Shown here: one piece after another, positions 9,734-20,572 of the stretch
Numbering within the stretch: position 1 is the first letter of the stretch
How the letters are laid out: each line of letters begins with the position of its first letter
Source of the DNA: an uncultured Pelagibacteraceae bacterium
GTDB taxonomy: Bacteria; Pseudomonadota; Alphaproteobacteria; Pelagibacterales; Pelagibacteraceae
Direction: 5' to 3'
Assembly: GCA_902526085.1 (NCBI GenBank)
Contig: CABZJN010000004.1
Coordinates: 1-64,000, forward strand
Length of the DNA stretch: 64,000 bases
Translations under genes and position numbers: made by a program
The notes under the pieces: model-generated
What the model was told of the DNA's origin: nothing
The model's input: the letters and a program-made list of their open reading frames with translations, nothing else
Databases searched by the model: none

Positions 9734-11518
9734 TTGAAAAAGTATAGAACCCATACTTGTGGAGAGTTGACTAAGCTAAATAAAGAAAATGAAATTTCTT
9801 TGTCCGGCTGGATCAATAAAAAAAGAGACCATGGAAATTTGCTATTTATAGATTTAAGAGATAATTACGGGGTAACTCAATGCGTAATTGACAAAAGTAA
9901 TGAAATTTTCAAGGAGATTGAAAAATTATCCTTAGAAACTGTAATTAAAATATCAGGGGTTGTTGTTGAGAGATCGGTTGAAACAATAAATAAAAATATT
10001 TCTACAGGCGAAATAGAAGTAAAGATAATCAATATAGATATTTTAGGTGAAACCAAGGAATTGCCGATGCCTGTTTTTTCGGATCAAGAATATGCTGAGG
10101 AAATTAGACTTAAATATAGATTCTTGGATTTAAGAAGAAAAAAAATTCATCAAAATATTATACTTAGGTCAAAAGTAATCTCATTTATAAGAAATGAGAT
10201 GCAAAAACTTGGTTTTTTAGAATTTCAAACACCTATATTAACTTCATCCAGCCCAGAAGGAGCAAGAGATTTTCTTGTTCCAAGTAGATTAAATCCTGGA
10301 AAATTTTATGCCTTACCACAAGCACCTCAGCAATTTAAACAACTAATAATGGTTTCAGGTTTTGATAAATATTTTCAAATAGCGCCATGTTTCAGAGATG
10401 AAGATGCAAGGGCAGATAGAAGTCCAGGGGAGTTTTATCAATTAGATGTTGAAATGTCATTTGTTGAGCAAGAAGATGTTTTCGAAGTAATTGAAATTTT
10501 ATTTTTAAAATTATTTAACACGTTTAGTGATAAAAAAATTCTTCATAAAAAATTCCCAAGAATTTCCTATGAAGATGCAATGCTTAAATATGGATCAGAT
10601 AAACCTGATTTAAGAAATCCATTAGAAATTAGAGATCTAACAAATATTTTTGAAAGAGACGATGTAAAATTTGATATTTTCAAGAAATTAGTAAAAAATG
10701 GTTCTATAGTCAGAGCTATAGTTACCGAGAATACAAAGGATAAACCTAGAAGTTTCTTTGATGGAATAGACAAATGGGCAAAAGAACAAGGTTCGTCTGG
10801 TCTTGCTTATTTTACATTAGAAAAAGATGATAAAATTAAAGCTAAAGGACCAGTAGGGAAATTTTTTTCAGAAACTTCACTAATAGAAATTATTAATCAA
10901 ACAAATGCAAATATTGGAGATACCATATTTCTTTCTTGTGGAAAAAAAAATGATGTAGAAAAAATATTAAGTATTGCAAGAAATAAAATAGCTGAAGATT
11001 TAAATTTGATTGATAAAGAAATTTTTTCATTCTGTTGGATCGTTGATTATCCCATGTATGAAACTGATGAAATAACTAAAAAAATAAAATTTAGTCACAA
11101 TCCATTTTCAATGCCTCAAGGTGAAATAAATAAATTAGACTTTTCTAACCCTTTAAAAATAAAAGCTTATCAATATGATATTGTTTGTAATGGGATTGAG
11201 CTATCATCAGGAGCTATAAGAAACCATGTTCCAGAATTAATGTATAAATTATTTGAGATCGCTGGTTATTCGAAAAAAGATGTTAATAGTAAATTTAGTG
11301 GAATGATAAATGCTTTGAGTTATGGGGCACCACCCCATGGAGGAATAGCTCCAGGAATTGATAGAATTGTTATGCTTTTAGCAAATGAAAAAAACATAAG
11401 AGAAGTCACTATGTTTCCAATGAACCAAAATGCACAAGATTTGATGATGAATGCACCATCTGAAATTTCAGATGATCAATTAAAAGAATTAAATTTAACA
11501 ATTAAAAATAAAAAGTAA
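9734..11518 (+). CDS. aspS: Aspartyl-tRNA synthetase (TTG start)
   Basis: Class II aaRS: RYRFLDLRR-like motif, FRDEDARADRSPGEFYQLDVEMSF; GIAPGIDRIVMLL. Confidence 0.97.
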   Translation: MKKYRTHTCGELTKLNKENEISLSGWINKKRDHGNLLFIDLRDNYGVTQCVIDKSNEIFKEIEKLSLETVIKISGVVVERSVETINKNISTGEIEVKIINIDILGETKELPMPVFSDQEYAEEIRLKYRFLDLRRKKIHQNIILRSKVISFIRNEMQKLGFLEFQTPILTSSSPEGARDFLVPSRLNPGKFYALPQAPQQFKQLIMVSGFDKYFQIAPCFRDEDARADRSPGEFYQLDVEMSFVEQEDVFEVIEILFLKLFNTFSDKKILHKKFPRISYEDAMLKYGSDKPDLRNPLEIRDLTNIFERDDVKFDIFKKLVKNGSIVRAIVTENTKDKPRSFFDGIDKWAKEQGSSGLAYFTLEKDDKIKAKGPVGKFFSETSLIEIINQTNANIGDTIFLSCGKKNDVEKILSIARNKIAEDLNLIDKEIFSFCWIVDYPMYETDEITKKIKFSHNPFSMPQGEINKLDFSNPLKIKAYQYDIVCNGIELSSGAIRNHVPELMYKLFEIAGYSKKDVNSKFSGMINALSYGAPPHGGIAPGIDRIVMLLANEKNIREVTMFPMNQNAQDLMMNAPSEISDDQLKELNLTIKNKK

Positions 11519-12343
11519 TTATTTCTTCCCTTTAAGATTTATTTTTATATCTGATAAATCTACTAGTTTTTTTTTATAATTACTTCTAACAAAACCTTTA
11601 CTTGTAATATCTTTTACTAATTTTAAGAATTGGGTTTTATCTTCATTATTTTCTTCTGTTACAGTTTCATCAAAGTTTTCAGATCCTCCTATAGAAGGAG
11701 TATGAGCAAGATCTTCTCTATTTAGATATGATATTGCTAACTCTCGAAATATATAATCTAGAATTGATGTTGCACTTAATATTCTATCGTTTCCAAATAC
11801 TTTTCCTGACGGTTCAAATTTAGTATCAACAAAGGCATTTACAAATTCATCCAAAGGAACTCCATATTGCAATCCAAGAGAAATAGCTATAGCAAAATTA
11901 TTCATTGTTGCTTTTACTAACTCACCTTCTTTACTTGTATCAATAAATATTTCCCCTATTTTACCATCTTCGTACTCACCTGTATGTAGATATACCTTAT
12001 GATCTCCAATCGATGCCTTTTGAATATATCCTTTTCTTCTATCTGGCATACTAAATCTTCTACTATTTGTATCTTTGTTATTTTTAGCTAACATTTCCTG
12101 GTTAATCTTTAGACTATTTTTTTGCACAGGTTGAGTACGTTCTTTTTCAACAACATTTATCTTATTTTTTTCAATTTTTTCTAAATTTTTGGTTTTTCTG
12201 TTATCTAGTTTTACATCTAATATTTCAAATTTTCCGTCATCCTTTTTCTCAATATTTTGAATATTTTTCTCATCAATATCATCGAGATAATGACTTACTT
12301 TAAAACTACAAGTGTAGTACGTCTCTACTAAATATTTTGCCAT
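11519..12343 (-). CDS. Stand-alone protein resembling the C-terminal part of B12-dependent ribonucleotide reductase (NrdJb/TSCPD type)
   Basis: [44 protein letters not shown]...[34 protein letters not shown]; no catalytic NrdJ domain adjacent. Confidence 0.75.
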   Translation of the reverse strand: MAKYLVETYYTCSFKVSHYLDDIDEKNIQNIEKKDDGKFEILDVKLDNRKTKNLEKIEKNKINVVEKERTQPVQKNSLKINQEMLAKNNKDTNSRRFSMPDRRKGYIQKASIGDHKVYLHTGEYEDGKIGEIFIDTSKEGELVKATMNNFAIAISLGLQYGVPLDEFVNAFVDTKFEPSGKVFGNDRILSATSILDYIFRELAISYLNREDLAHTPSIGGSENFDETVTEENNEDKTQFLKLVKDITSKGFVRSNYKKKLVDLSDIKINLKGKK

Positions 12344-12458
12344 TTATTTTCCTTATTTATTTATAAAATTGAATCTTAAAGATATATTGTATATAGAAAT
12401 TTAAAATTTTAGTCTAATTTAATTTTTACAATTTTAAATTGAAAAAAAATAAACTTTT

Positions 12459-12818
12459 ATGTTGACAGTATTTAAACAAATTTTTACTTGGTGGAATCAA
12501 CAGACTTTTGGAACAAGATTGCAAATATTTTTTTCAGGGAAACTAGTAGGGGAAGATAAAAATGGAAATAAATATTATGAAAGCAAATCAGGAAGAAGAT
12601 GGGTGGTTTATAATGGTGAAGTTGAAGCATCAAAAATACCTAATGAATGGTATTCATGGATGCATTACATGAATAATAAAATAGAAAATGATCATAATCT
12701 AAAAAAATATGATTGGCAGAAAGACCACTTACCCAATCAAACAGGTTCAGAAAATTCTTATCATCCAAAAAAATATAACAATGTTATTAAAAAGAAATAT
12801 AAAAGTTGGAAAAGTTAA
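12459..12818 (+). CDS. NADH:ubiquinone oxidoreductase accessory subunit NDUFA12 homologue
   Basis: W.(x)GTRL...GEDKNGNKYYESKSGRRWVVYNGEVEASKIPNEWYSWMHYM. Confidence 0.92.
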   Translation: MLTVFKQIFTWWNQQTFGTRLQIFFSGKLVGEDKNGNKYYESKSGRRWVVYNGEVEASKIPNEWYSWMHYMNNKIENDHNLKKYDWQKDHLPNQTGSENSYHPKKYNNVIKKKYKSWKS

Positions 12819-13185
12819 TTTTTTATTAGCAGCAGTTTTAAGTATTATTATTATAGGTAATATAAATGCTGAAAATTTGCCAAATAGCGAAACAACTGCA
12901 GAACTAAGTGTCCTCGATAAAGTAAGTTCAAAAAATACAAATATAAAAATTAGAATTGGAGAAGAATTTTCTTTTCAAAATCTAAATATAAAAGTTTTGA
13001 AATGTTTTAATTCAAAATTTGATGATGACCCAGAAGTTACAGCTTATATGCAGGTAAAAGATACAACAATGAACAATAATGATAGCGTATTTGTTTTTAA
13101 TGATTGGACATTTGCATCTAGTCCATCGATTAGACCATTTGATCACCCAGTTTATGATGTTTGGTTAAAAAAATGTTACAGTTAA
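12781..13185 (+). CDS. DUF2155 domain protein
   Basis: ORF 12709..13185 with in-frame ATG at 12781 giving signal-peptide-like N-terminus; LNIKVLKCFNSKFDDDPEVTAYMQVKD; WTFASSPSIRPFDHPVYDVWLKKC. Confidence 0.75.
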   Translation: MLLKRNIKVGKVNFLLAAVLSIIIIGNINAENLPNSETTAELSVLDKVSSKNTNIKIRIGEEFSFQNLNIKVLKCFNSKFDDDPEVTAYMQVKDTTMNNNDSVFVFNDWTFASSPSIRPFDHPVYDVWLKKCYS

Positions 13186-14519
13186 ATAACTTTTTCTTTA
13201 TCTAACCAGCTCACATTAAAGTCAGATGTAATAAATTTATTATTATTTAGTAAAACTTTATGCAGTTCTATTGTAGTTGTTATCCCATCGATCACAAACT
13301 CGTCTAAAGACCTTAACATTCTTTGAATTGCCTCTTCTCTATTTCTACCATGTGTTATGACTTTACAAACCATACTGTCATAATATGGTGTGATTTTATA
13401 TCCTTGATAGATAGATCCATCAACTCTTGTTCTAAAACCAGATGGTTGATGACACATACCTATTTTTCCTGGCGAGGGTTGAAAATTTTTGCTTGCATCC
13501 TCAGCATTAATTCTACATTCTATAGCGTGACCTCTTGGGTTTATGTCGCTTTGTTTTAAAGCGGTGTTTCCTGAGAAAGCTATCCATATTTGTTCTTTAA
13601 TTATGTCAATTCCTGTTACCATCTCTGTTACTGGATGTTCAACCTGCACCCTAGTATTCATCTCTAAAAAGTAGAATTTTCCGTCCTCATAAATAAACTC
13701 AACTGTACCAGCTCCTTCATATCCTATTTTACTAACCATGCTAACAGTTTTGTCAAATAGATCCTTTCTAATCGTATCGTCTAAAACAGGGCTAGGAGTC
13801 TCTTCTATAAGTTTTTGATGTCTTCGTTGAACTGAACAATCTCGTTCATGTAAATGAACAGTTCTATTCTTACCTGATAAAACTTGCACCTCAATATGTC
13901 GTGGATTTTGAAAGAATTTTTCAATATAAACCTCATCGTTTCCAAAAAATTTTTTTGCTTCTTGTTTAGCTGTTAAAAAAAGATTTTCAAAATCTTCTAA
14001 CTTTTTAACAATTTTCATTCCTTTTCCACCTCCACCACCAGAGGCCTTTATTAAAACTGGAAAACCTATATTTTTACATATTTTTTTTGCTTCATAGATA
14101 TCTTTAATCCCACCTTCTGAGCCTTCAATTACCGGAAGCCCATATTTCTTTGCTACTTTTTTAGCTTCAATTTTATCTCCCATCATTTTTATTAAATTAG
14201 ATGAAGGGCCTATAAATTTTATATCATTCTCTTCTAATATTTTTGCAAACTCAAAATTTTCTGATAAAAAACCATAACCTGGATGGACAGCTTCAGAACC
14301 TGTCAGTTCAATTGCTGACATAATTGCTGGAATATTTAAATAACTTAGTGCAGGTTGATGAGGACCTATGCAAATACTTTCATCAGCTAATCTAACATGC
14401 ATACTCTCTCTATCCACATCCGAGTGTATAGCTACAGTGGCTATACCCCATTCTTTACAGGCTCTAATAATACGTACAGCTATTTCTCCTCTATTAGCTA
14501 TAAGTATTTTTTTAAACAT
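13182..14519 (-). CDS. accC: Acetyl-CoA carboxylase, biotin carboxylase subunit
   Basis: MFKKILIANRGEIAVRIIRA; KASGGGGGKGM; EMNTRVQVEHPVTE. Confidence 0.97.
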   Translation of the reverse strand: MFKKILIANRGEIAVRIIRACKEWGIATVAIHSDVDRESMHVRLADESICIGPHQPALSYLNIPAIMSAIELTGSEAVHPGYGFLSENFEFAKILEENDIKFIGPSSNLIKMMGDKIEAKKVAKKYGLPVIEGSEGGIKDIYEAKKICKNIGFPVLIKASGGGGGKGMKIVKKLEDFENLFLTAKQEAKKFFGNDEVYIEKFFQNPRHIEVQVLSGKNRTVHLHERDCSVQRRHQKLIEETPSPVLDDTIRKDLFDKTVSMVSKIGYEGAGTVEFIYEDGKFYFLEMNTRVQVEHPVTEMVTGIDIIKEQIWIAFSGNTALKQSDINPRGHAIECRINAEDASKNFQPSPGKIGMCHQPSGFRTRVDGSIYQGYKITPYYDSMVCKVITHGRNREEAIQRMLRSLDEFVIDGITTTIELHKVLLNNNKFITSDFNVSWLDKEKVI

Positions 14520-14523
14520 TAAT

Positions 14524-14946
14524 TTAATCTATAGTTGCAATAGTTTGACCAAACTCAACAGGTTGACCATCTTCAACAGTAATTTCTCTTACAACTCCAT
14601 CTAGTGGGCTGGGCACATGATTCATAGTTTTCATTGCTTCAACAATCATGACAGTATCTCCCTTTTTAATTTTTTGTCCTATCTCAATAAATTTTTTACC
14701 ACCCGGTTCTGGAGCGAGGTAAGCAGTGCCAATTATAGGCGAAGTAATTTTTTTAGAGTTATCAATTGAAATTTCATCTTTTATAATCTTTTTTTCATTT
14801 GTAGGTGCTAAAGTTTCTATATTTTTTGATATTCTAGATTTTGAAACTTTAACCTTAACATCTTTTTCAGTATACTCTATTTCTGTAAGATTAAATTCTT
14901 CTAAGTAATCATTTAACTCTTTAATAATATTTTTATTAATTTTCAT
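14524..14946 (-). CDS. accB: Acetyl-CoA carboxylase, biotin carboxyl carrier protein
   Basis: Biotinyl motif VEAMKTMNHV; upstream of accC. Confidence 0.95.
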   Translation of the reverse strand: MKINKNIIKELNDYLEEFNLTEIEYTEKDVKVKVSKSRISKNIETLAPTNEKKIIKDEISIDNSKKITSPIIGTAYLAPEPGGKKFIEIGQKIKKGDTVMIVEAMKTMNHVPSPLDGVVREITVEDGQPVEFGQTIATID

Positions 14947-15379
14947 TTGTTAAGATTTCATGCATAGAGTTTATGGCTAAAATATAGCCATTTAATCCTA
15001 ATCCACAAATTATACCAGTAACGACCGCGCTTATAAGCGACTTTTGTCTAAAATCCTCTCTTTTATAAATATTTGATATATGAAGTTCTATAATAGGCTT
15101 TTTAAATATACTTAAAGCATCTCTTATAGCAACTGATGTATGACTGTATCCAGCGGCATTTATTATGATTCCATCGTGTGTGTTACGAGCATCTTGTATA
15201 ATATTTACAATATCTCCTTCAAGATTTGATTGCTTCATTTCTAAATCAATATTCAAATCTTTTGCTCTTCTTAGACAAATTTCCTCTAGATATTTGTAGT
15301 CCTTGCTACCATATTGAGTTTGTTCTCTTTCACCTAATAGATTAAGATTAGGACCATTAATTATTATTAATTTAATCAT
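14936..15379 (-). CDS. aroQ: 3-dehydroquinate dehydratase type II
   Basis: MIKLIIINGPNLNLLGERE; INAAGYSHTSVAIRDAL; start placed at the internal Met, track ORF begins at 15430. Confidence 0.94.
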   Translation of the reverse strand: MIKLIIINGPNLNLLGEREQTQYGSKDYKYLEEICLRRAKDLNIDLEMKQSNLEGDIVNIIQDARNTHDGIIINAAGYSHTSVAIRDALSIFKKPIIELHISNIYKREDFRQKSLISAVVTGIICGLGLNGYILAINSMHEILTNEN

Positions 15380-15395
15380 TAAAACTTTATAATAT

Positions 15396-15614
15396 ATGAA
15401 TAAAAAAAATAAAATAAAAATAGTAGTCAACGGTAAGCTTTTAACTGTAAATATAAAATTTTCTTTAAAAAATCTTATCGGAAAGTTAAAAACACCGATT
15501 AGTAAAGTAGCAATAGAATTAAATGAAAAAATAGTTGATAAAAAAAAATTAAATAAAATCTATTTAAAAAATAGAGATAAAATCGAAATTGTACATTTTA
15601 TAGGTGGTGGTTAA
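15396..15614 (+). CDS. thiS: Sulfur carrier protein ThiS
   Basis: 72 aa ubiquitin-fold protein ending IVHFIGGG (C-terminal GG), adjacent to thiG. Confidence 0.9.
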   Translation: MNKKNKIKIVVNGKLLTVNIKFSLKNLIGKLKTPISKVAIELNEKIVDKKKLNKIYLKNRDKIEIVHFIGGG

Positions 15615-16387
15615 TGAAATCCGATATTTTAAAAATTGCAAATAAGAAATTTAAATCTCGACTTATTGTTGGCACTGGAAAATATAAAAATATGAAAGAG
15701 TGTGCAGCAGCAATTAAAATTTCAGGTGCTGAAATTGTTACAGTTGCAGTAAGAAGAGTAAATATATCAGATAGTTCTAAACCTTTGTTAATGGATTATG
15801 TTGATCCAAAAAAAATAATGTACTTACCAAATACAGCAGGTTGTTTTACTTCAAGTGATGCCCTAAGAACATTAAGACTTGCTAGAGAAATTGGAGGTTG
15901 GAAAATAGTTAAATTAGAAGTTTTAGGAGATAAAAAAAATTTATTTCCAGATATGATTGAAACTCTTAAATCTACAGAAATTTTGACAAAGGAAGGTTTT
16001 AAGGTAATGGTTTACTGTAGCGATGATCCACTTATGTGTAAGAGATTAGAAAATTCTGGAGCTTCGGCTATCATGCCACTGGCTGCTCCAATCGGATCAG
16101 GCCTAGGAATCCAAAATAAAACAAATATTAAAATTTTAAGACATCAAACAAAAGTTCCTTTGATAATTGATGCTGGAATTGGAAAGGCCTCTGACGCTGT
16201 AGAAGCTATGGAAATGGGATGTGATGCAGTATTAATAAATACAGCAATTGCAAAAGCCAAAAACCCTTTTCAAATGGCTGAGTCTATGAAATATGCAGTA
16301 ATATCTGGAAGAAAATCCTTTCTATCTGGAAGCATTAAACCTAGTCTGCAAGGATCACCCTCATCTCCAAAAAAAGGAATTATTTAA
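15614..16387 (+). CDS. thiG: Thiazole synthase
   Basis: RLIVGTGKYKN; EVLGDKKNLFPD; PLAAPIGSGLGI; DAGIGKASDAVEAMEMG. Confidence 0.96.
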   Translation: MKSDILKIANKKFKSRLIVGTGKYKNMKECAAAIKISGAEIVTVAVRRVNISDSSKPLLMDYVDPKKIMYLPNTAGCFTSSDALRTLRLAREIGGWKIVKLEVLGDKKNLFPDMIETLKSTEILTKEGFKVMVYCSDDPLMCKRLENSGASAIMPLAAPIGSGLGIQNKTNIKILRHQTKVPLIIDAGIGKASDAVEAMEMGCDAVLINTAIAKAKNPFQMAESMKYAVISGRKSFLSGSIKPSLQGSPSSPKKGII

Positions 16388-18149
16388 TTTTTTTAGTTAA
16401 ATTTTTTCTTTTTTTAAATTTTTTTACTTTATAGTTTGATTTTTTTTCTTTTTTTAATTCTTTATTTATACCAATCGTTTCATCCACAATTTTTTGTAAA
16501 GTTTCAATTTTTTCAACCTTCTCTAGTACTTTTGATTGTTTTGATTTAAATTCTATTTTGTAATCTTGCAGGCCTAGCCCTTCATCAAAAGTAAGGTCAA
16601 TCTTAATCTTATTCTTCTTTTTGAAATAGTTTAAATCTTCTGAAAAATAATTTTCTATAAAATTAAGTATTTTTTCATTCAAATTGACTTTTACTATTTT
16701 GGCATTAGTTTCAAATGTCTTAATTTCAATTAATTTTATAACCTTTAAAGCAAAAGTTTCGTTAGTTAATTTAATCGACCATTTAATATTGCTTTCCCTT
16801 AATCTCTGTCTAGACATCTCAAGTAATCCAAAATTACTTATTCTTCCTATTTGAATTCTTGCTCTGTCATTTCTACATCTTTCCTTTAATCTTCTTTCAA
16901 CTTGTTTACGATTATTAAAGCTAAGCATGTCTATAAAATCTATTATTATTAGACCCGATAAGTCTCTAATTTTAATTTGCCTAGCTATCTCCTCGGCTGC
17001 TTCAAGATTAGTATCTAAGGCTGTACTTTCAACATTCTTCTGCTTGATAGATTTACCTGAATTGATATCTATTGATACTAATGCTTCTGTTGGGTTTATT
17101 ACAATATAACCACCAGAGCTAAGCTTTACTTCTGATTTAAAAATTTCAAAAAGTTTTTTTTCAATATTTTCTTTGAAAAAAAGTGGTATTTTTTCTCTAA
17201 ATTTTTTTACTTTTTTTAGTTGTTTGGGCATCATAAGCTTCATATATTTTTTTGTTCTTTGATACCCTTCGTTACCTTCTACTATAATATTCTGAGTTTC
17301 ATCATCATACATGTCTCTTAAACTTCTTTTTATGATATCACTTTCCTGGTGAATTAAAGACGGAGCAATTGAATTTAGAGCATTATCTTTTATTGAGTTC
17401 CAAACTGTAATTAAATTTTTAAGATCACCATCTATCTCATTTTTAGTTTTGTTTGAACCAGCAGTTCTTACAATAATACCCATCTCTTTTGGAATTTCTA
17501 TTTCGTTTAAAATTTTTCTTATTTTCTTTCTATCACCAGGGTTGAATATTTTTCTTGAAATACCACCACCCTTAGCAGTATTGGGCATTAAAACTATATA
17601 TTTTCCTGCGATACTTATAAATGTACTAAGTGCAGCTCCTTTAAAACCCCTTTCATCTTTGAGAACTTGAACCAGTATAACCTGATTTGGTTTAATAACT
17701 TCTTGAATTTTGTATCTTTTTGATGGAAATTTTTTTTGATTATTATTTTTTTCTTTAATTTCATCTTCTAATTTTTCAACGGGATCATTTATTGTTATTT
17801 CATTGTTCCCTTCTAAAATTTTATTTTCATTATTTTCACTTTCTTTGGATAGTTCTTCTCTTACTTTTTCTTCCTCCTCTTTTATTTTTTCCAAATCGCT
17901 GTGTGGAAGTTGATAATAATCAGACTGAATATCATTGAAAGAAAGGAAGCCATGTCTCTCTCTTCCAAAATCAACAAAAGCTGCTTGTAGAGAAGGTTCT
18001 ATTCTACTTACTTTCCCTAAATAAATATTATTTTTTATTAAAGTGTTATTTACACTTTCATATTCATAGTCTTCAATATGATTATCTTTTTTAAGGACGA
18101 CTCTTGTTTCATTTGGATGCGTTGCATCAATGTATAAATTTTTTGACAT
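16380..18149 (-). CDS. rne: Ribonuclease E/G
   Basis: YLGKVSRIEPSLQAAFVDFG.ERHGFL S1 domain; GLIIIDFIDM; LLEMSRQRLR. Confidence 0.93.
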   Translation of the reverse strand: MSKNLYIDATHPNETRVVLKKDNHIEDYEYESVNNTLIKNNIYLGKVSRIEPSLQAAFVDFGRERHGFLSFNDIQSDYYQLPHSDLEKIKEEEEKVREELSKESENNENKILEGNNEITINDPVEKLEDEIKEKNNNQKKFPSKRYKIQEVIKPNQVILVQVLKDERGFKGAALSTFISIAGKYIVLMPNTAKGGGISRKIFNPGDRKKIRKILNEIEIPKEMGIIVRTAGSNKTKNEIDGDLKNLITVWNSIKDNALNSIAPSLIHQESDIIKRSLRDMYDDETQNIIVEGNEGYQRTKKYMKLMMPKQLKKVKKFREKIPLFFKENIEKKLFEIFKSEVKLSSGGYIVINPTEALVSIDINSGKSIKQKNVESTALDTNLEAAEEIARQIKIRDLSGLIIIDFIDMLSFNNRKQVERRLKERCRNDRARIQIGRISNFGLLEMSRQRLRESNIKWSIKLTNETFALKVIKLIEIKTFETNAKIVKVNLNEKILNFIENYFSEDLNYFKKKNKIKIDLTFDEGLGLQDYKIEFKSKQSKVLEKVEKIETLQKIVDETIGINKELKKEKKSNYKVKKFKKRKNLTKKIK

Positions 18150-18232
18150 AAATTTTGATTATTTTTCATTTGTTTTGTTTTTTAAATTCGGTGCCTTAAC
18201 TTTAACAAATTCGATCAATAATTTAAACTAAA

Positions 18233-20572
18233 ATGAGTAAATTAATAAAAAAATTCCTGCTAGCTTTTACTTTACTTTTTTTGTTGAGCTTTATAGCTAT
18301 CTTCTCAATACTTTGGTCTTATTCAAATAAATTGCCAGATTATAAATTTTTAAAAAATTATAAACCACCAGTATCAAGTAAAGTATATTCTGGGAATGGA
18401 GTTTTAATTAGTGATTTCTCCTCCGAAAAAAGAATATTTGTTCCATACAATGCTATACCAAAAAAAATAATTTTTTCATTTTTATCTTCCGAAGATAAGA
18501 ATTTTTTTAGACATCCAGGTGTTGATGCAAAAGGAGTATTAAGAGCAATTAAAAATAATATTTTTAATATAATTAAATCTAATAGATTGGAGGGAGCATC
18601 TACTATTACTCAACAGGTAGCTAAAAATTTTCTATTATCTAACGAAGTAAGTTTAGATAGAAAGATCAAGGAAGCTATTTTAGCATTTAGAATTGAAAGA
18701 GCCTTGTCAAAAGAGAGAATACTAGAGCTTTATTTAAATCAGATTTATCTTGGCGAAGGATCATATGGTATAGCTTCAGCAAGCCTTAGATACTTTGACA
18801 AACCTATTGGTGAATTAGATTACTCAGAGTCAGCTTTATTAGCTGCCTTACCTAAGGCTCCAAGTAAATATAACCCATATAAAAATAAAGAATTAGCTAC
18901 TTATAGAAGAAACTTAGTAATTAAAAATCTTTATGACAATAACTATATCTCACAAGATAAGTATTCTGATTTAATTAATTCAAAAATAAATTTAAAAAAA
19001 AGAAAAAAAATTTTTTTAGAAGATACAAGATATTTTGTAGAAGATATTAGAAAAAAGGTAATAGAGGATTATGGGTATGATAAAGTTCACAAGCAAGGTT
19101 TCAATATTAAAAGCCCAATAAATCTAGAACTTCAAAATTTAGCTTCAGCTTCATTAAGAAAAGGATTGTTAGAATATGATAAGCGAAAAGGTTGGCGTGG
19201 GCCTCTAGATAATCGAAAAGATAAAGATTGGTATAAGAATTTAGATAAATTCAATTTAGAAAAAATAATTGATTGGCAAATAGCAATTGTAAAAAGAATA
19301 GATAAGTTTGAGACAGTTATTCAAACATCTGATAAAGAAAATGGTATAATAAGTTATGAAGATATTAATTGGACAAGGAAAAATTTTAATCAAATATTTA
19401 AAATAAATGATCTGATTTATGTAAAGAAAGTTTCTGAAGGAATTTTTAGCTTAAGACAATTACCAAATGTCAATGGAGGAATAGTCGTTATGGACCCCTA
19501 TAGTGGCAGAGTATTGGCAATGTCAGGAGGATTTAGTTTTAAAAAAAGTGAGTTTAATAGAGTTTCGCAAGCCAAGAGACAGCCTGGTTCATCTTTTAAA
19601 CCATTTATTTATGCCTTAGCGTTAGAGAATAATTATACTCCATCTTCTTTAATTCTTGATGCACCTATTGTTCTTGATCAAGGAGAGGATCTTAAACTGT
19701 GGAAACCAGAAAATTATGGTAAAAAATTTTATGGTCTTTCTACTTTAAGGACTGGTGTCGAAAAATCTAGAAACCTCATGACGGTTAGAATTTCACAAGA
19801 CTTAGGTATTGATAAGATTATAAATTTCTCAAAGGAACTTAATATTTATGATAATCCTGAAGAATTAATGTCAGTGTCATTAGGATCTGTTGAAACCACA
19901 TTGTTGAACATTACAAGTGCCTATTGTTCTTTTGTTAATGGTGGAAAATTAGTAAACCCTGTAATAATTGATAGAGTTCAGGATAGTCAAGGTAATACAA
20001 TTTTTAATAATGAAAAAAGATTTTGTGAAAATTGTGACGAAATTTCTTTTGAGGGAAAAAATGTGCCAATAATAAAAAGTAATTATAAACAAATATTTTC
20101 TCCACAAACTGCATATCAAATGACTTCAATTCTAGAAGGTGCTATTCAGAGGGGTACTGGAAAGAAACTTCGAAATTTAAATTTACAAATTGCTGGAAAA
20201 ACAGGTACAACAAATAATAATACCGATGCATGGTTTATCGGATATACCTCAAATTTAGTTGTGGGGGTCTATGTTGGATATGATAAACCCAAAAGATTAG
20301 GAAAGTATGAAACAGGCTCTAAAACTGCACTACCAATTTTTAAAAATTTCATAAAAAAAGCTGTGAATAATTATGAAGCTAGACCTTTTAAAATTGCAAA
20401 AGGAATAAAAATGATGGTTATTGATGCTGATACAGGAAAAAAAGCAAATTTTGGCTCAAAAAAAACAATTATTGAGTCATATAAAAAAGAAAAAATTGAA
20501 AATCAGTCATATAATAGTAATGATAGTTATAATATTAACAGTTTAAAAGAAAATATTTTTAAATTTTATTAA
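18233..20572 (+). CDS. mrcA: Class A penicillin-binding protein (PBP1A family)
   Basis: Transglycosylase motifs SSEDKNFFRHPGVD, EGASTITQQVAKN; transpeptidase RQPGSSFKPF, AGKTGTTNNNTDAWFIGY. Confidence 0.93.
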   Translation: MSKLIKKFLLAFTLLFLLSFIAIFSILWSYSNKLPDYKFLKNYKPPVSSKVYSGNGVLISDFSSEKRIFVPYNAIPKKIIFSFLSSEDKNFFRHPGVDAKGVLRAIKNNIFNIIKSNRLEGASTITQQVAKNFLLSNEVSLDRKIKEAILAFRIERALSKERILELYLNQIYLGEGSYGIASASLRYFDKPIGELDYSESALLAALPKAPSKYNPYKNKELATYRRNLVIKNLYDNNYISQDKYSDLINSKINLKKRKKIFLEDTRYFVEDIRKKVIEDYGYDKVHKQGFNIKSPINLELQNLASASLRKGLLEYDKRKGWRGPLDNRKDKDWYKNLDKFNLEKIIDWQIAIVKRIDKFETVIQTSDKENGIISYEDINWTRKNFNQIFKINDLIYVKKVSEGIFSLRQLPNVNGGIVVMDPYSGRVLAMSGGFSFKKSEFNRVSQAKRQPGSSFKPFIYALALENNYTPSSLILDAPIVLDQGEDLKLWKPENYGKKFYGLSTLRTGVEKSRNLMTVRISQDLGIDKIINFSKELNIYDNPEELMSVSLGSVETTLLNITSAYCSFVNGGKLVNPVIIDRVQDSQGNTIFNNEKRFCENCDEISFEGKNVPIIKSNYKQIFSPQTAYQMTSILEGAIQRGTGKKLRNLNLQIAGKTGTTNNNTDAWFIGYTSNLVVGVYVGYDKPKRLGKYETGSKTALPIFKNFIKKAVNNYEARPFKIAKGIKMMVIDADTGKKANFGSKKTIIESYKKEKIENQSYNSNDSYNINSLKENIFKFY

